From Streptosporangium lutulentum (GTDB lineage Bacteria; Actinomycetota; Actinomycetes; Streptosporangiales; Streptosporangiaceae), in the NCBI RefSeq assembly GCF_030811455.1, contig NZ_JAUSQU010000001.1:6262001-6326000 (forward strand): a stretch of 64,000 nt of DNA, read 5' to 3'. Below are positions 32,066 to 39,753 of this stretch, in pieces. The position numbers and the translations under genes were made by a program. Within the stretch, counting starts at the first letter, position 1; each line of letters opens with the position of its first letter. The notes beneath the pieces were generated by a model. The model saw nothing but the letters and a program-made list of their open reading frames with translations. It searched no databases and was not told the origin of the DNA.

Positions 32066-32889
32066 GGCTCGCCACCATCCGTGTCGGAGACACGACGCGC
32101 GCGGTGCGTCTCGACGCCGACGCCGCGGTCGAGCTCGGTGCGGCCGATCTGGTCGAGGTGCTCCGGCGTCCCGACTGGCGCACCTCGGCGCGCGAGGCGG
32201 ACGGCCCCTCGCACTCGCTCGGCACTCTGGACTACGCCCCGCTCGTCCTGGCGCCGGAGAAGATCTTCTGCGTCGGGCTCAACTACCGCAACCACATCCT
32301 GGAGATGGGCCGTACGCTCCCCGAGCATCCGACGCTCTTCGCGAAGTTCAGCCGTGCGCTGGTCGGCGCGTACGACGACGTCGTGCTCCCGGCGGCCTCC
32401 GGGGAGATGGACTGGGAGGCCGAGCTCGCCGTGGTGATCGGGGCCCCGGTCAGGAACGCGGACCCCGCCGAGGCGAGGGCCGCGATCGGCGGCTACACGG
32501 TGCTCAACGACGTGACCGCCCGCGACTGGCAGTACCGCACCCTGCAGTGGCTGCAGGGCAAGACGTTCGAGGCGACCACCCCGATCGGGCCGTGGCTGGT
32601 CACCGACGACGAGGCGCCGGCCGAAAGCGCCGAGCTGTCCTGCGAGGTCGACGGCGAGACGGTGCAGCGGGCCGACATCGGCGACCTCGTCTTCGGGCCG
32701 GCGGAACTGGTCTCCTACATCTCGCGGATCGTCACCCTGATGCCCGGCGACGTGATCGCCACGGGGACGCCGGGCGGGGTCGGGCACGCCCGCAAACCCC
32801 CGCGCTACCTGGCCGACGGCTCGGTGCTCACCACGCGGATCGCCGGGATCGGAGAGTGCCGCAACATCTGCCGGCAGGAGGTGCGATGA
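32062..32889 (+). CDS. Fumarylacetoacetate-hydrolase family protein, probable fumarylpyruvate hydrolase
   Basis: The protein has 275 residues. FAH fold: APEKIFCVGLNYRNHILEMG, then metal-binding acidic residues in GEMDWEAELAVVIG and YTVLNDVTARDWQYR, and the closing VTLMPGDVIATGTPGGVGHA. In this operon it should hydrolyse fumarylpyruvate to fumarate and pyruvate, the last step of the gentisate route. Both ends overlap the neighbours by ATGA junctions. Confidence 0.9.
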   Translation: MRLATIRVGDTTRAVRLDADAAVELGAADLVEVLRRPDWRTSAREADGPSHSLGTLDYAPLVLAPEKIFCVGLNYRNHILEMGRTLPEHPTLFAKFSRALVGAYDDVVLPAASGEMDWEAELAVVIGAPVRNADPAEARAAIGGYTVLNDVTARDWQYRTLQWLQGKTFEATTPIGPWLVTDDEAPAESAELSCEVDGETVQRADIGDLVFGPAELVSYISRIVTLMPGDVIATGTPGGVGHARKPPRYLADGSVLTTRIAGIGECRNICRQEVR

Positions 32890-33602
32890 CGGCCGTGGCC
32901 CCTCTGGTCGCGTGGGCCCGCGAGGGCACCGAGCTCTTCGAGCGGACCGTGGCGGGGATCGATGACGCGGACCTGAACGCGGCCTCGGCCCTGCCGGGCT
33001 GGCGGCGCGGCCATGTCGCCGCGCACGTGGCGAGCAACGCGGACGCTCTGGTCAACCTGCTGAGCTGGGCCCGCACCGGGGTGCCGTCACCGATGTACGC
33101 CTCGCCCGAACAGCGCGCGGACGACATCGAGAAGGGCGCGGGGCTTCCGGCCGAAGAGCTGCGCGAGAAGCTGTCCGCCGCGAACGCCCGGTTCGGCCGG
33201 GCGCTCGCGGCGATGCCCGAGGACGCCTGGGACGCGCAGGTGCGGACCGCTCGCGGCCGTACCGTCCCCGCCTCCCAGGTGCCCTGGATGCGGGTCCGGG
33301 AGGTATGGGTGCACACGGTCGACCTCCTCGCGGGCCCCGGCTTCGCCGATTTCCCCGCGCCTCTTCTCCGCGCGCTGACCGACGACGCCGTGCCCGGCTT
33401 CTCCGGCCGCCCGGACCTCCCCCACGTGGCTCTCCGCGCGACCGACGCCGAGGGACACTGGGAGATCGGCGCGTCCGGCGGCGCCCCCGTGGCGGTCTCC
33501 GGGAACCTGGCGGACCTCACCGCCTACCTGCTCGGACGGCCCGTCCCCGGCCGGCTCGAAAGCGCCGCCGAGAGCCCGCCGTCGTTGCCGAGCTGGCTCT
33601 AG
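32886..33602 (+). CDS. Mycothiol-dependent maleylpyruvate isomerase (DinB-like fold)
   Basis: The protein has 238 residues. It has the N-terminal four-helix domain with LPGWRRGHVAAHVASNADAL (first metal His) and MRVREVWVHTVDLLAGPGFA (Glu and His ligands), followed by a C-terminal SCP2-like domain. This is the actinobacterial mycothiol-dependent enzyme that isomerises maleylpyruvate to fumarylpyruvate. It is the third gene of the gentisate operon, so the pathway from gentisate to central metabolism is complete. A 42-bp palindrome follows it. Confidence 0.9.
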   Translation: MTAVAPLVAWAREGTELFERTVAGIDDADLNAASALPGWRRGHVAAHVASNADALVNLLSWARTGVPSPMYASPEQRADDIEKGAGLPAEELREKLSAANARFGRALAAMPEDAWDAQVRTARGRTVPASQVPWMRVREVWVHTVDLLAGPGFADFPAPLLRALTDDAVPGFSGRPDLPHVALRATDAEGHWEIGASGGAPVAVSGNLADLTAYLLGRPVPGRLESAAESPPSLPSWL

Positions 33603-33633
33603 CCGCGGCCCCCGGCCGGTTCGGGACCGCCGC

Positions 33634-33675
33634 CTTCGAGCCGGTCCGGGGCCGCGGCCCCGGACCGGCTCGAAG
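33634..33675. terminator. 42-bp perfect palindrome after the gentisate operon
   Basis: The left arm 33634-33653 starts CTTCGAGCCGG and is an exact reverse complement of 33656-33675; the central GC is itself symmetrical. It begins 32 nt after the isomerase stop. As RNA it would form a near-continuous GC hairpin and terminate the operon; as DNA it is a perfect inverted repeat that could also cruciform. Confidence 0.65.
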
Positions 33676-33954
33676 AGCATCACGGGGGAGACCGCGCCCG
33701 GCGCCCTGACGATGACGCCGAACAGGCGGGCCGCACCGGCCTCGCGACTGCGCGTCGCCGTGCCGGCCGAACCGATGACGTACGGTGGAGATGAGTCCGA
33801 CAGGTGTTCTGGACGGCGAAAAACATCGCGGACACGTCTGCGCTCCACGAACACCTGGCACGATACGCGCGGCGCTCGGCTGAGCGCCGTCCGGCCGGTA
33901 TCGGCCCGTCCCGCCGTCCGGCGGCGGAGCCCGTACAGGAGCCGAGGAGTCCTC
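33676..33954. other. Non-coding gap upstream of the flavin monooxygenase gene
   Basis: These 279 nt (352 nt between genes in all) hold no convincing gene. Only short unsupported frames are present. The promoter of the monooxygenase must lie here, since the palindrome separates it from the gentisate operon. The GAGGAG at 33944-33949 is its ribosome-binding site. Confidence 0.4.
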
Positions 33955-35229
33955 ATGCCGCGACATCCCATCGATTTGGTGACCTCCTCGAACGAGGAGG
34001 AGGTCCTGATCGTCGGCGCGGGCGTCGCCGGTCTGGTGCTCGCACTCGAACTGCACGACGCGGGAATCGGCTGCCGCGTCTACGAGGCCGTGCCCGAGAT
34101 CGGCGCCGCAGGGGTGGGCATCAACCTGCTGCCGCACGCCTCACGGAACCTCCACCGGCTCGGCCTCGGCGACGAGCTGGGCAGGGTCGGCGTCCTCACC
34201 GAGGAGTCGGTGTTCTTCAACCGGTTCGGCCAGCTCATCTACCGCGAGCCCTCGGGCCGGCACGCCGGCTACGAGCATCCCCAGTACTCCATCCACCGCG
34301 GCGACCTGCACGACGTCCTGCTGGGCGCGGTGCGGGAACGGCTCGGGGAGGATTCGGTGCTGCTGGGCCACCGGTGCGTCCGCGTCGATCAGGACGAGGA
34401 CACGGCGACCGCCCGCTTCCGCTCCGGCGACGACGCCGGGCTGCCGGCCGTCCGCGCCCGGATGGTGATCGCCTGCGACGGGATCCACTCGGCGATCCGC
34501 AAGCAGTTCCATCCGGGCGAGGGCGGCCCCCGCCACTCCGGCATCAACATGTGGCGGGGTGTGACCCGAGGCCGGCCGTTCCTCTCCGGAGCGAGCATGG
34601 TGCGGGCCGGCTGGATCGACCAGGGCAAGCTCGTCGCCTACCCCATCAGGAACCTCGCCGACGGCACCCAGCTCCTCAACTGGGTGGCCGAGATCAGGAC
34701 GCCCGCCGGCGAACAGCGGGACTGGACCCTGCGGGGCCGTCTGGAGGACTTCGTCGGGGCGTTCGAGGACTGGCGTTTCGACTGGCTGGACGTGCCCGCG
34801 ATGATGCGCGCCTCCCAGACCGTCCTTGAGTATCCGATGGTCGACCAGGACCCGCTGGAGCGGTGGACCTTCGGCCGGGTGACCCTCCTGGGCGACGCTG
34901 CCCACCCGATGGTGCCGCGCGGCTCCAACGGCGCGGGTCAGGCGATCCTCGACGCGCGGGCGCTCAGCCGCCACCTGACGAACTCGCCGGACACGGTGAC
35001 GGCGCTTCGCGCGTACGAGGCGGAACGGCGGCCGGCGACGACCCGGGTCGTGCTGGCCAACCGGAGCACGCCGCCCGACCTCATCCTTCACGAGGTGTGG
35101 CAGCGGACCGGCGACCGGCCGTTCACGTCGATCGAGGATGTGATCGGGACCGAGGAACTCGCGCGGATCTCACAGCGGTACAAGGAGGTGGCCTGCTACT
35201 CGGTCGAAGCTCTGGCGTCCGGCGGCTGA
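33955..35229 (+). CDS. FAD-dependent aromatic monooxygenase (PhzS/salicylate hydroxylase-like)
   Basis: The protein is 424 residues from ATG 33955 (GAGGAG 5 nt upstream). FAD dinucleotide fold VLIVGAGVAGLVLALELHDA; DG motif MVIACDGIHSAIR; GD motif FGRVTLLGDAAHPMVPRG. The segments PQYSIHRGDLHDVLL, SGINMWRGVTRG and LEYPMVDQDPLERW follow the phenazine hydroxylase PhzS sequence more closely than 3-hydroxybenzoate 6-hydroxylase. Position next to the gentisate operon suggests it makes gentisate by hydroxylating salicylate or 3-hydroxybenzoate, but phenazine-like substrates are also possible. It has its own promoter region. Confidence 0.85.
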   Translation: MPRHPIDLVTSSNEEEVLIVGAGVAGLVLALELHDAGIGCRVYEAVPEIGAAGVGINLLPHASRNLHRLGLGDELGRVGVLTEESVFFNRFGQLIYREPSGRHAGYEHPQYSIHRGDLHDVLLGAVRERLGEDSVLLGHRCVRVDQDEDTATARFRSGDDAGLPAVRARMVIACDGIHSAIRKQFHPGEGGPRHSGINMWRGVTRGRPFLSGASMVRAGWIDQGKLVAYPIRNLADGTQLLNWVAEIRTPAGEQRDWTLRGRLEDFVGAFEDWRFDWLDVPAMMRASQTVLEYPMVDQDPLERWTFGRVTLLGDAAHPMVPRGSNGAGQAILDARALSRHLTNSPDTVTALRAYEAERRPATTRVVLANRSTPPDLILHEVWQRTGDRPFTSIEDVIGTEELARISQRYKEVACYSVEALASGG

Positions 35230-35286
35230 CCGGCGGGGTGAACCTCGCCGGGCCTGCCGGAAGGTCGCCGCCGTGACGGGGCCGGG

Positions 35287-35661
35287 TCAGGCCGGGGACA
35301 TCACCTCGTACAGGTTGCGGAAGGCGTCGGCGAAGAACAGGCCGCGGGGGCAGAGGGGGTGGTCGATCCGGCCGTTGTCGGGGTGGGCGGGGTCGTTGCC
35401 GTAGGGCACGCCCGCCGCGCGCAGCCGGGCCAGGATCCGGTCGAAGGTCGCCGGATCCACGTCGAACACCAGGTGGTGTCCTTGGGGTTCGTCCACGGCC
35501 ATGAAGTCGAGGGTCAGTTGCTCGTTCACGCGCACGGGGGCGAAGTGACCTGTCCGGCCGGCGGGCGGCAACCGTTCCAGACCCATGATCGAGGCGAGGA
35601 ACCGGGCGGCCTCACGGTGGTCGGTGGCGGGGACGATGGTGTGGTTCAGGGTGATGGTCAT
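35287..35661 (-). CDS. VOC (glyoxalase/bleomycin-resistance) superfamily protein
   Basis: The protein has 124 residues with a paired beta-alpha-beta-beta-beta fold: LNHTIVPATDHREAARFLAS with the first metal His, then QGHHLVFDVDPATFDRILAR, and the C-terminal LFFADAFRNLYEVMSP with the Glu ligand. It is translationally coupled to the TetR gene (ATGA overlap) and so lies under the same operators. Substrate unknown; metal dioxygenase, lyase or drug-binding roles are all possible in this superfamily. Confidence 0.87.
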   Translation of the reverse strand: MTITLNHTIVPATDHREAARFLASIMGLERLPPAGRTGHFAPVRVNEQLTLDFMAVDEPQGHHLVFDVDPATFDRILARLRAAGVPYGNDPAHPDNGRIDHPLCPRGLFFADAFRNLYEVMSPA

Positions 35662-36281
35662 CGCGGAAGCCCGGGGTCGTTGAGGGCGCCGTGCAGGAGG
35701 ACGTCGACGATTTCCTGTGGGGTCAGCTCCGGGGCCTCATCGTCTGCGAGTCGGCGACGCTGGGTGAAGAGCATGCTCAGGAAGATCGAGGAGAGCTTTT
35801 CCGGATCCAGGCGCAGGGTGGCCCGGTCGGGTTCGATCAGTTCGGCCACGCCGTCGCGCAGCTCGCTCATCAAGGCCCCCCGGCCGCTCGACGCCGGCCG
35901 CTCCTCGGTGGTCTGGCGACGGTGGCCGAAGGCGTGCAGTGTTCCGATCACGGTGCCCATGCGTTCCAGGTGGGCTCGCATGGCCTCGGCCGCCTCGGCC
36001 AGTCGCACCGCGAGCGGCTCGTCGAGGGAGATGGAGGCCAGTTCGTTCAGCACGTGGCCGGGGCTCATCGCCTCGGCCAGGCACGCGGTGAGCACCTCTT
36101 CCTTGTCGGCGAAGGCCCGGAAGATGGTGGCCTCGCCGATGCCCGCGGCCCGTGCGATCTGACTCGTGGTGATCGCGGCGCCGTACTCGGCGACCAGCGG
36201 CAGGGCCGCCGCGACGATCATCGCTCTGCGCTGTTCGGGGCTCATTCCCGGCGCTCGCCGCCGGGTGGGGGAATCTGTCAT
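35658..36281 (-). CDS. TetR-family transcriptional regulator
   Basis: The protein has 207 residues. N-terminal helix-turn-helix: AAITTSQIARAAGIGEATIF followed by RAFADKEEVLTACL. The C-terminal ligand domain is unlike named subfamilies. It is the first gene of a two-gene unit with the VOC protein. Two perfect palindromes just upstream of its ATG 36281 are almost certainly its own operators, so it represses itself and its partner; the divergent VOC gene at 36544 may also respond. Confidence 0.92.
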   Translation of the reverse strand: MTDSPTRRRAPGMSPEQRRAMIVAAALPLVAEYGAAITTSQIARAAGIGEATIFRAFADKEEVLTACLAEAMSPGHVLNELASISLDEPLAVRLAEAAEAMRAHLERMGTVIGTLHAFGHRRQTTEERPASSGRGALMSELRDGVAELIEPDRATLRLDPEKLSSIFLSMLFTQRRRLADDEAPELTPQEIVDVLLHGALNDPGLPR

Positions 36282-36293
36282 GACGCCACAGTA

Positions 36294-36338
36294 CGGAGTG
36301 AGCGCTCACTCCGTCAATAAGGAGTGAGCGCTCACTCC
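36294..36338. promoter_or_regulatory. Two perfect TetR operator palindromes
   Basis: Operator 1 is CGGAGTGAGCGCTCACTCCG at 36294-36313, and operator 2 repeats its inner 18 bp at 36321-36338. Centres are 26 bp apart. Operator 1 ends 13 nt before the TetR start codon. GAGTGAGCGCTCACTC is a classic TetR-type site; perfect duplication implies cooperative binding of two dimers. Confidence 0.85.
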
Positions 36339-36543
36339 GCACTGATCCCGGTGAATTTGAGAACTCCGCGAAGCGATCAGACACGACCGGTACGGCCGGA
36401 CCCGCAGAAGCCCGTACCGGTTCCGGCCCCTTCACCAGAAATTTCATGAAAACGCGGTCGGCCGTGTCGATCCGCGCCCCTTGGAGTCGATACCTCATTA
36501 GGTTCGACGTGACAGATCGACTACACGGAAGAGGCGATGTGCC

Positions 36544-36924
36544 ATGGACATGAAGCTTGAGCTGGTGCCGGTTCCCGTCACGGATGTGGACCGCGCGAAG
36601 GCCTTCTACACCGAACAGCTCGGCTTCAACGCCGACCTCGACCAGAGCTTCGGCGAGACGTTCCGCGTGGTGCAGCTGACACCTCCCGGATCGGCCTGCT
36701 CCATCTGCATCGGTGTCGGGATCGTCGACACGGCGCCGGGCTCGGTTCAGGGCCTGCACCTGGTCGTCTCGGACATCCACGCCGCGCGGAAGGAACTCGC
36801 CGAGCGGGGGGTGGAGATCGGCGAGGTCGAGGACATGACCGCCCCGGGGAAGCCGACGGTCTCGTACGCGGCCTTCAAGGACCCCGACGGCAACGGCTGG
36901 ACCCTGCAGCAACTCCCCTACTGA
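36544..36924 (+). CDS. VOC superfamily protein (glyoxalase-like)
   Basis: The protein has 126 residues. MKLELVPVPVTDVDRAKAFY begins the first module; LHLVVSDIHAARKELAERGV and AAFKDPDGNGWTLQQLPY give the second, with the Glu/Gln-type metal end replaced by Gln (WTLQQ). It is transcribed divergently from the TetR gene, 205 nt beyond the operators. It shares the fold but little sequence with the VOC protein at 35287. Substrate unknown. Confidence 0.88.
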   Translation: MDMKLELVPVPVTDVDRAKAFYTEQLGFNADLDQSFGETFRVVQLTPPGSACSICIGVGIVDTAPGSVQGLHLVVSDIHAARKELAERGVEIGEVEDMTAPGKPTVSYAAFKDPDGNGWTLQQLPY

Positions 36925-37095
36925 TCAGCCGGCGGGGCGTGACCATCCTGGTCCGCGGTCTGCGGAGTTCTCCCGGAACGGAGGCGTGGAGACGCCCGCG
37001 ACGCGGTTCGGATCCGTCCGGCCGCCCGCGGGCCCTACGAGATCCGCCCCTGGCGTTCGTCAGACGGCTGGTCACACGCGCATCGTGGCCGGACT

Positions 37096-37941
37096 TTAGT
37101 ACGCCCCCAGCGCCTGAACAAGGTCGGCGGCCAGAAGGGATGCCGACAGTGCAACGGTCTCAGGTTCACCGATTCCTTCCTCAGCGCGTCCGGCCATGCT
37201 CGGGCCGAGCGCGTCCGGCCCGACCGCGAATAACTTGGCCAAATACTCGATGGCTTGGTTCGTTGTCTCACCACTGACTGGATCGCAACGCAGGACCTCC
37301 AACGCGGAAACCAATTCGACGGTGTCAACGCCGATCAGGATGCGGTATGTGTCGTGAGCGTCCTTGTCGTTCAATCGCCCTGGCGAATCAGCGGCACGTT
37401 CGGCGATCTTGTGGAGCTTGGCGACCAGCAATGCCGCCGGCCCTGCGACTCTGACCCGGTACGTACGCGGGTCGGTCAGCTCAAGGGCGGCAACCTCCAT
37501 GACCGTATTGTCGACAACGGCGGCTTCGAGACCACGGGCACGGCGGGCAACCCGGCGGTCATGCGGTGGGATACGAGCTCGACGTGCGCCTTTCGAACCG
37601 GGTCCTGCCAGAACCTCGGGCACCATCAGATCGACGGGGATTCCCTCGGGATTGAGCCATCCGCCCGGCTGCCCCTTGACCAGGTCAGGGTAGAAGCCCG
37701 CGCGGCTCATGGCTTCCTCCAGGAGCGGGTCGTCGTCGAGCTTTCTGGGATCGAGCGCGAGGTCACTATCTTTGGTCGCCTCAGCGAGCGCGACAGGAGA
37801 CCCCGCCGTGCGCAAGTAAATGGCCTGTGCACCGATCACGATCACCGCGTCTCGATGAGCGTCCAGCGCACCTAGGGCATCGAGAAGAGCTGAACGGGAT
37901 CTGACGAGGATGTCGCCTTTATCGCCGCCATGTGGATTCAT
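37096..37941 (-). CDS. Nucleotidyltransferase-fold protein, AbiEii-like toxin candidate
   Basis: The protein has 281 residues. The opening AVIVIGAQAIYLRTAGSP and the acidic ATKDSDLALDPRKL fit the first steps of a minimal nucleotidyltransferase fold (G-x-A-x-x-L then D-x-D-like SDLAL). LVAKLHKIAERAADSPGRLN and DKDAHDTYRIL resemble the K-DxxDl segment of AbiEii proteins. Start ATG 37941 overlaps the preceding gene by 23 nt, as in bicistronic toxin-antitoxin units. Codon use is less GC-biased than in the neighbours. AbiEii toxins transfer nucleotides to tRNA; whether this protein does so is not visible. Confidence 0.6.
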   Translation of the reverse strand: MNPHGGDKGDILVRSRSALLDALGALDAHRDAVIVIGAQAIYLRTAGSPVALAEATKDSDLALDPRKLDDDPLLEEAMSRAGFYPDLVKGQPGGWLNPEGIPVDLMVPEVLAGPGSKGARRARIPPHDRRVARRARGLEAAVVDNTVMEVAALELTDPRTYRVRVAGPAALLVAKLHKIAERAADSPGRLNDKDAHDTYRILIGVDTVELVSALEVLRCDPVSGETTNQAIEYLAKLFAVGPDALGPSMAGRAEEGIGEPETVALSASLLAADLVQALGAY

Positions 37942-39001
37942 TCAAGTTCATCCATTCAATGAGTTCTTCGGCTTCGGATGGACTGCGCCCGGGACCGGTC
38001 ATCAAGTCGACGGCGACCTGGGTCGGTGCCGCAATCGTGAGATCGGAGACAGTGGTGAGCGTGCGGGTAAAGACGACGTCGCTATCAGGCTTGGCCAACA
38101 TCACGTTCGCCCCGGCATCGGCAGAGCGAAGGCCCCATAACCGCACGGCTTGATCAACATCTGTTGTGTAGATCATTGCGGAGCGGGCCGGCGCATATGC
38201 AGCCCATTCGGCAGCAGCCAAGGTCCCCGTCACGGCGTACTGAACAGGGCTACCCGCCGCACGCTTCACAAGATCGGCCAGACCTCTCGGCGCTATCCAT
38301 CGCGTGACGTGGTTGTCTCGTACGAACCCGTAGTCACCACTCCAGCGCCGCAACAACGCAACCCAGTCAGGCACGACCGTTGCGCCCGAGTCGTCTCGTA
38401 TCGCCAGTTCTTCGCCCTGCAGGAATTCAATCACCCGATAGGTCGACCCCGTGGAAACGCCAGCAACATCGACCAGTTCGCGAATCGCCCATGATCTGTC
38501 GTAGTCCAGCAGCGCACGCACGACCTTCGCGGCCGGAGTGCCCTTCAACGTCCCCCGCGGTCTACCGGGACCGCGCCACGGATCACGATCGGCCCCTCGA
38601 TCCGCGATGTACAGTCCGGGACTGGACACGTTCAGAAGCACGTTTCCCGTCGCGTCGGCGTAGGACAAGCCCGCATCGGAGAGCCGTTTGCGCACCGGCG
38701 GCGACAGGTATCTGGCGACGACCACGCCGCGGACACCGGGAACATGCTGCACGAAGCGCTCTAGTTGATCCCGCATCGCGGCAACGTCGCGCCCCTCCAC
38801 CAGTTGTTTGACCGCCAGCGCCAAGGTGACCGAGGTTCCATCCGGCGCCGTCACAGCTAAAAGCGCATCGGAGCGATGATCAGGAATCATCTCGCCTTCT
38901 CGCAGTCGTGTCGTCCATCCCGCGGGCAGTCGATCAGCCAGAACGGCCATCACCGCCTGTAGAACATCTGCCTCACTCCGAGGTCGCAGCGGTGCCTCCA
39001 T
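37919..39001 (-). CDS. AbiEi-like winged-helix protein (type IV antitoxin candidate)
   Basis: The protein is 360 residues from ATG 39001, which follows AAAGGTGGAG. The N-terminal about 120 residues (DALLAVTAPDGTSVTLALAV, VVVARYLSPPVRKRLSDAGL, SYADATGNVLLNV) look like a degenerate nuclease-type alpha/beta domain; an Ala stands where an E-x-K motif would need Glu. The middle has a winged helix: RSWAIRELVDVAGVSTGSTY. The C-terminal about 160 residues resemble the effector part of AbiEi antitoxins. It is first in a two-gene overlapping operon with the nucleotidyltransferase. Probably an autoregulatory antitoxin; a stand-alone regulator is the alternative. Confidence 0.6.
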   Translation of the reverse strand: MEAPLRPRSEADVLQAVMAVLADRLPAGWTTRLREGEMIPDHRSDALLAVTAPDGTSVTLALAVKQLVEGRDVAAMRDQLERFVQHVPGVRGVVVARYLSPPVRKRLSDAGLSYADATGNVLLNVSSPGLYIADRGADRDPWRGPGRPRGTLKGTPAAKVVRALLDYDRSWAIRELVDVAGVSTGSTYRVIEFLQGEELAIRDDSGATVVPDWVALLRRWSGDYGFVRDNHVTRWIAPRGLADLVKRAAGSPVQYAVTGTLAAAEWAAYAPARSAMIYTTDVDQAVRLWGLRSADAGANVMLAKPDSDVVFTRTLTTVSDLTIAAPTQVAVDLMTGPGRSPSEAEELIEWMNLNESTWRR

Positions 39002-39705
39002 GCCCTCCACCTTTCGTACGTTCAGGAAATATCCTATCTCCGCAAGCGGCGGAAAGCTGCTATTTCCCGAACGTCCGCCTACGATCGATGTACGGTGCAC
39101 TCACGGAAAGTTTTGCTTCCGCGCAGCTCTGAAGCCGACCAACCACCTAATGCGCCAAGCGCTCGGCCGTCGGAGGAGTGGATGATCTGGAGTGCGCGGA
39201 TCCAGATCACAGGCGTGGAGTTCAGATCGAAAAGACGAGTCGCTGCATGAGACTGACCGCACGACAGAGCCCCGATCACTCCCTGTGCCTCAGCGAATGC
39301 AACCTCTTCGGGTCTCACGGTAGCCGCAGACACGAGCCGGTCGCCTTGAATTGAGGCTTCTTCCTACACGGCAGCTCTTTGAAAACAGTCCGTGAAACCG
39401 GATTTCCCGTCTTTGCCGTACTCACCTGGAGCCGGTTCACGACTTCCACGCTGGCAGCCTCAGCCGCAATGCCTCTGCTGCTCGCAGGACTCATGCTCGC
39501 CAAGGACCATATCGATCAAGGAACTGGCGGAATGTCTCAGCCGCGCGGCGATCCTGGAGTTCGCTCTCCATACCCAAGATCGCATGTGATGCCGGGCTCC
39601 CAAGACCAAACCTGGAAGACAACGGACGTCGGTTGTTCCGAGGCTGTTCCGATCGCGCGAAACCTATGCGGAACGATGATCACTTAAGGATAAGCGTGAG
39701 ACAAC
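39002..39705. other. Gene-poor, lower-GC stretch upstream of the AbiE-like pair
   Basis: About 700 nt without a convincing gene. Short frames exist on both strands (for example 39379-39687 plus), but they show no family motif, no good ribosome-binding site and no actinobacterial third-position GC bias. GC is visibly lower than in the flanks. The segment next to 39001 must contain the promoter of the AbiE-like pair; the rest may be decayed mobile DNA. Confidence 0.4.
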
Positions 39706-39739
39706 GAACCCCGCCCACGATCGAATCGAGGCGGGGTTC
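39706..39739 (-). terminator. Terminator of the acyl-CoA dehydrogenase gene
   Basis: A 10-bp stem, GAACCCCGCC (39706-39715) with GGCGGGGTTC (39730-39739), encloses a 14-nt loop. On the minus strand it starts 15 nt after the dehydrogenase stop and is followed by a T-rich run (GTTGTCT), giving a near-classical intrinsic terminator. Confidence 0.8.
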
Positions 39740-39753
39740 CGACTGCTCGACGG

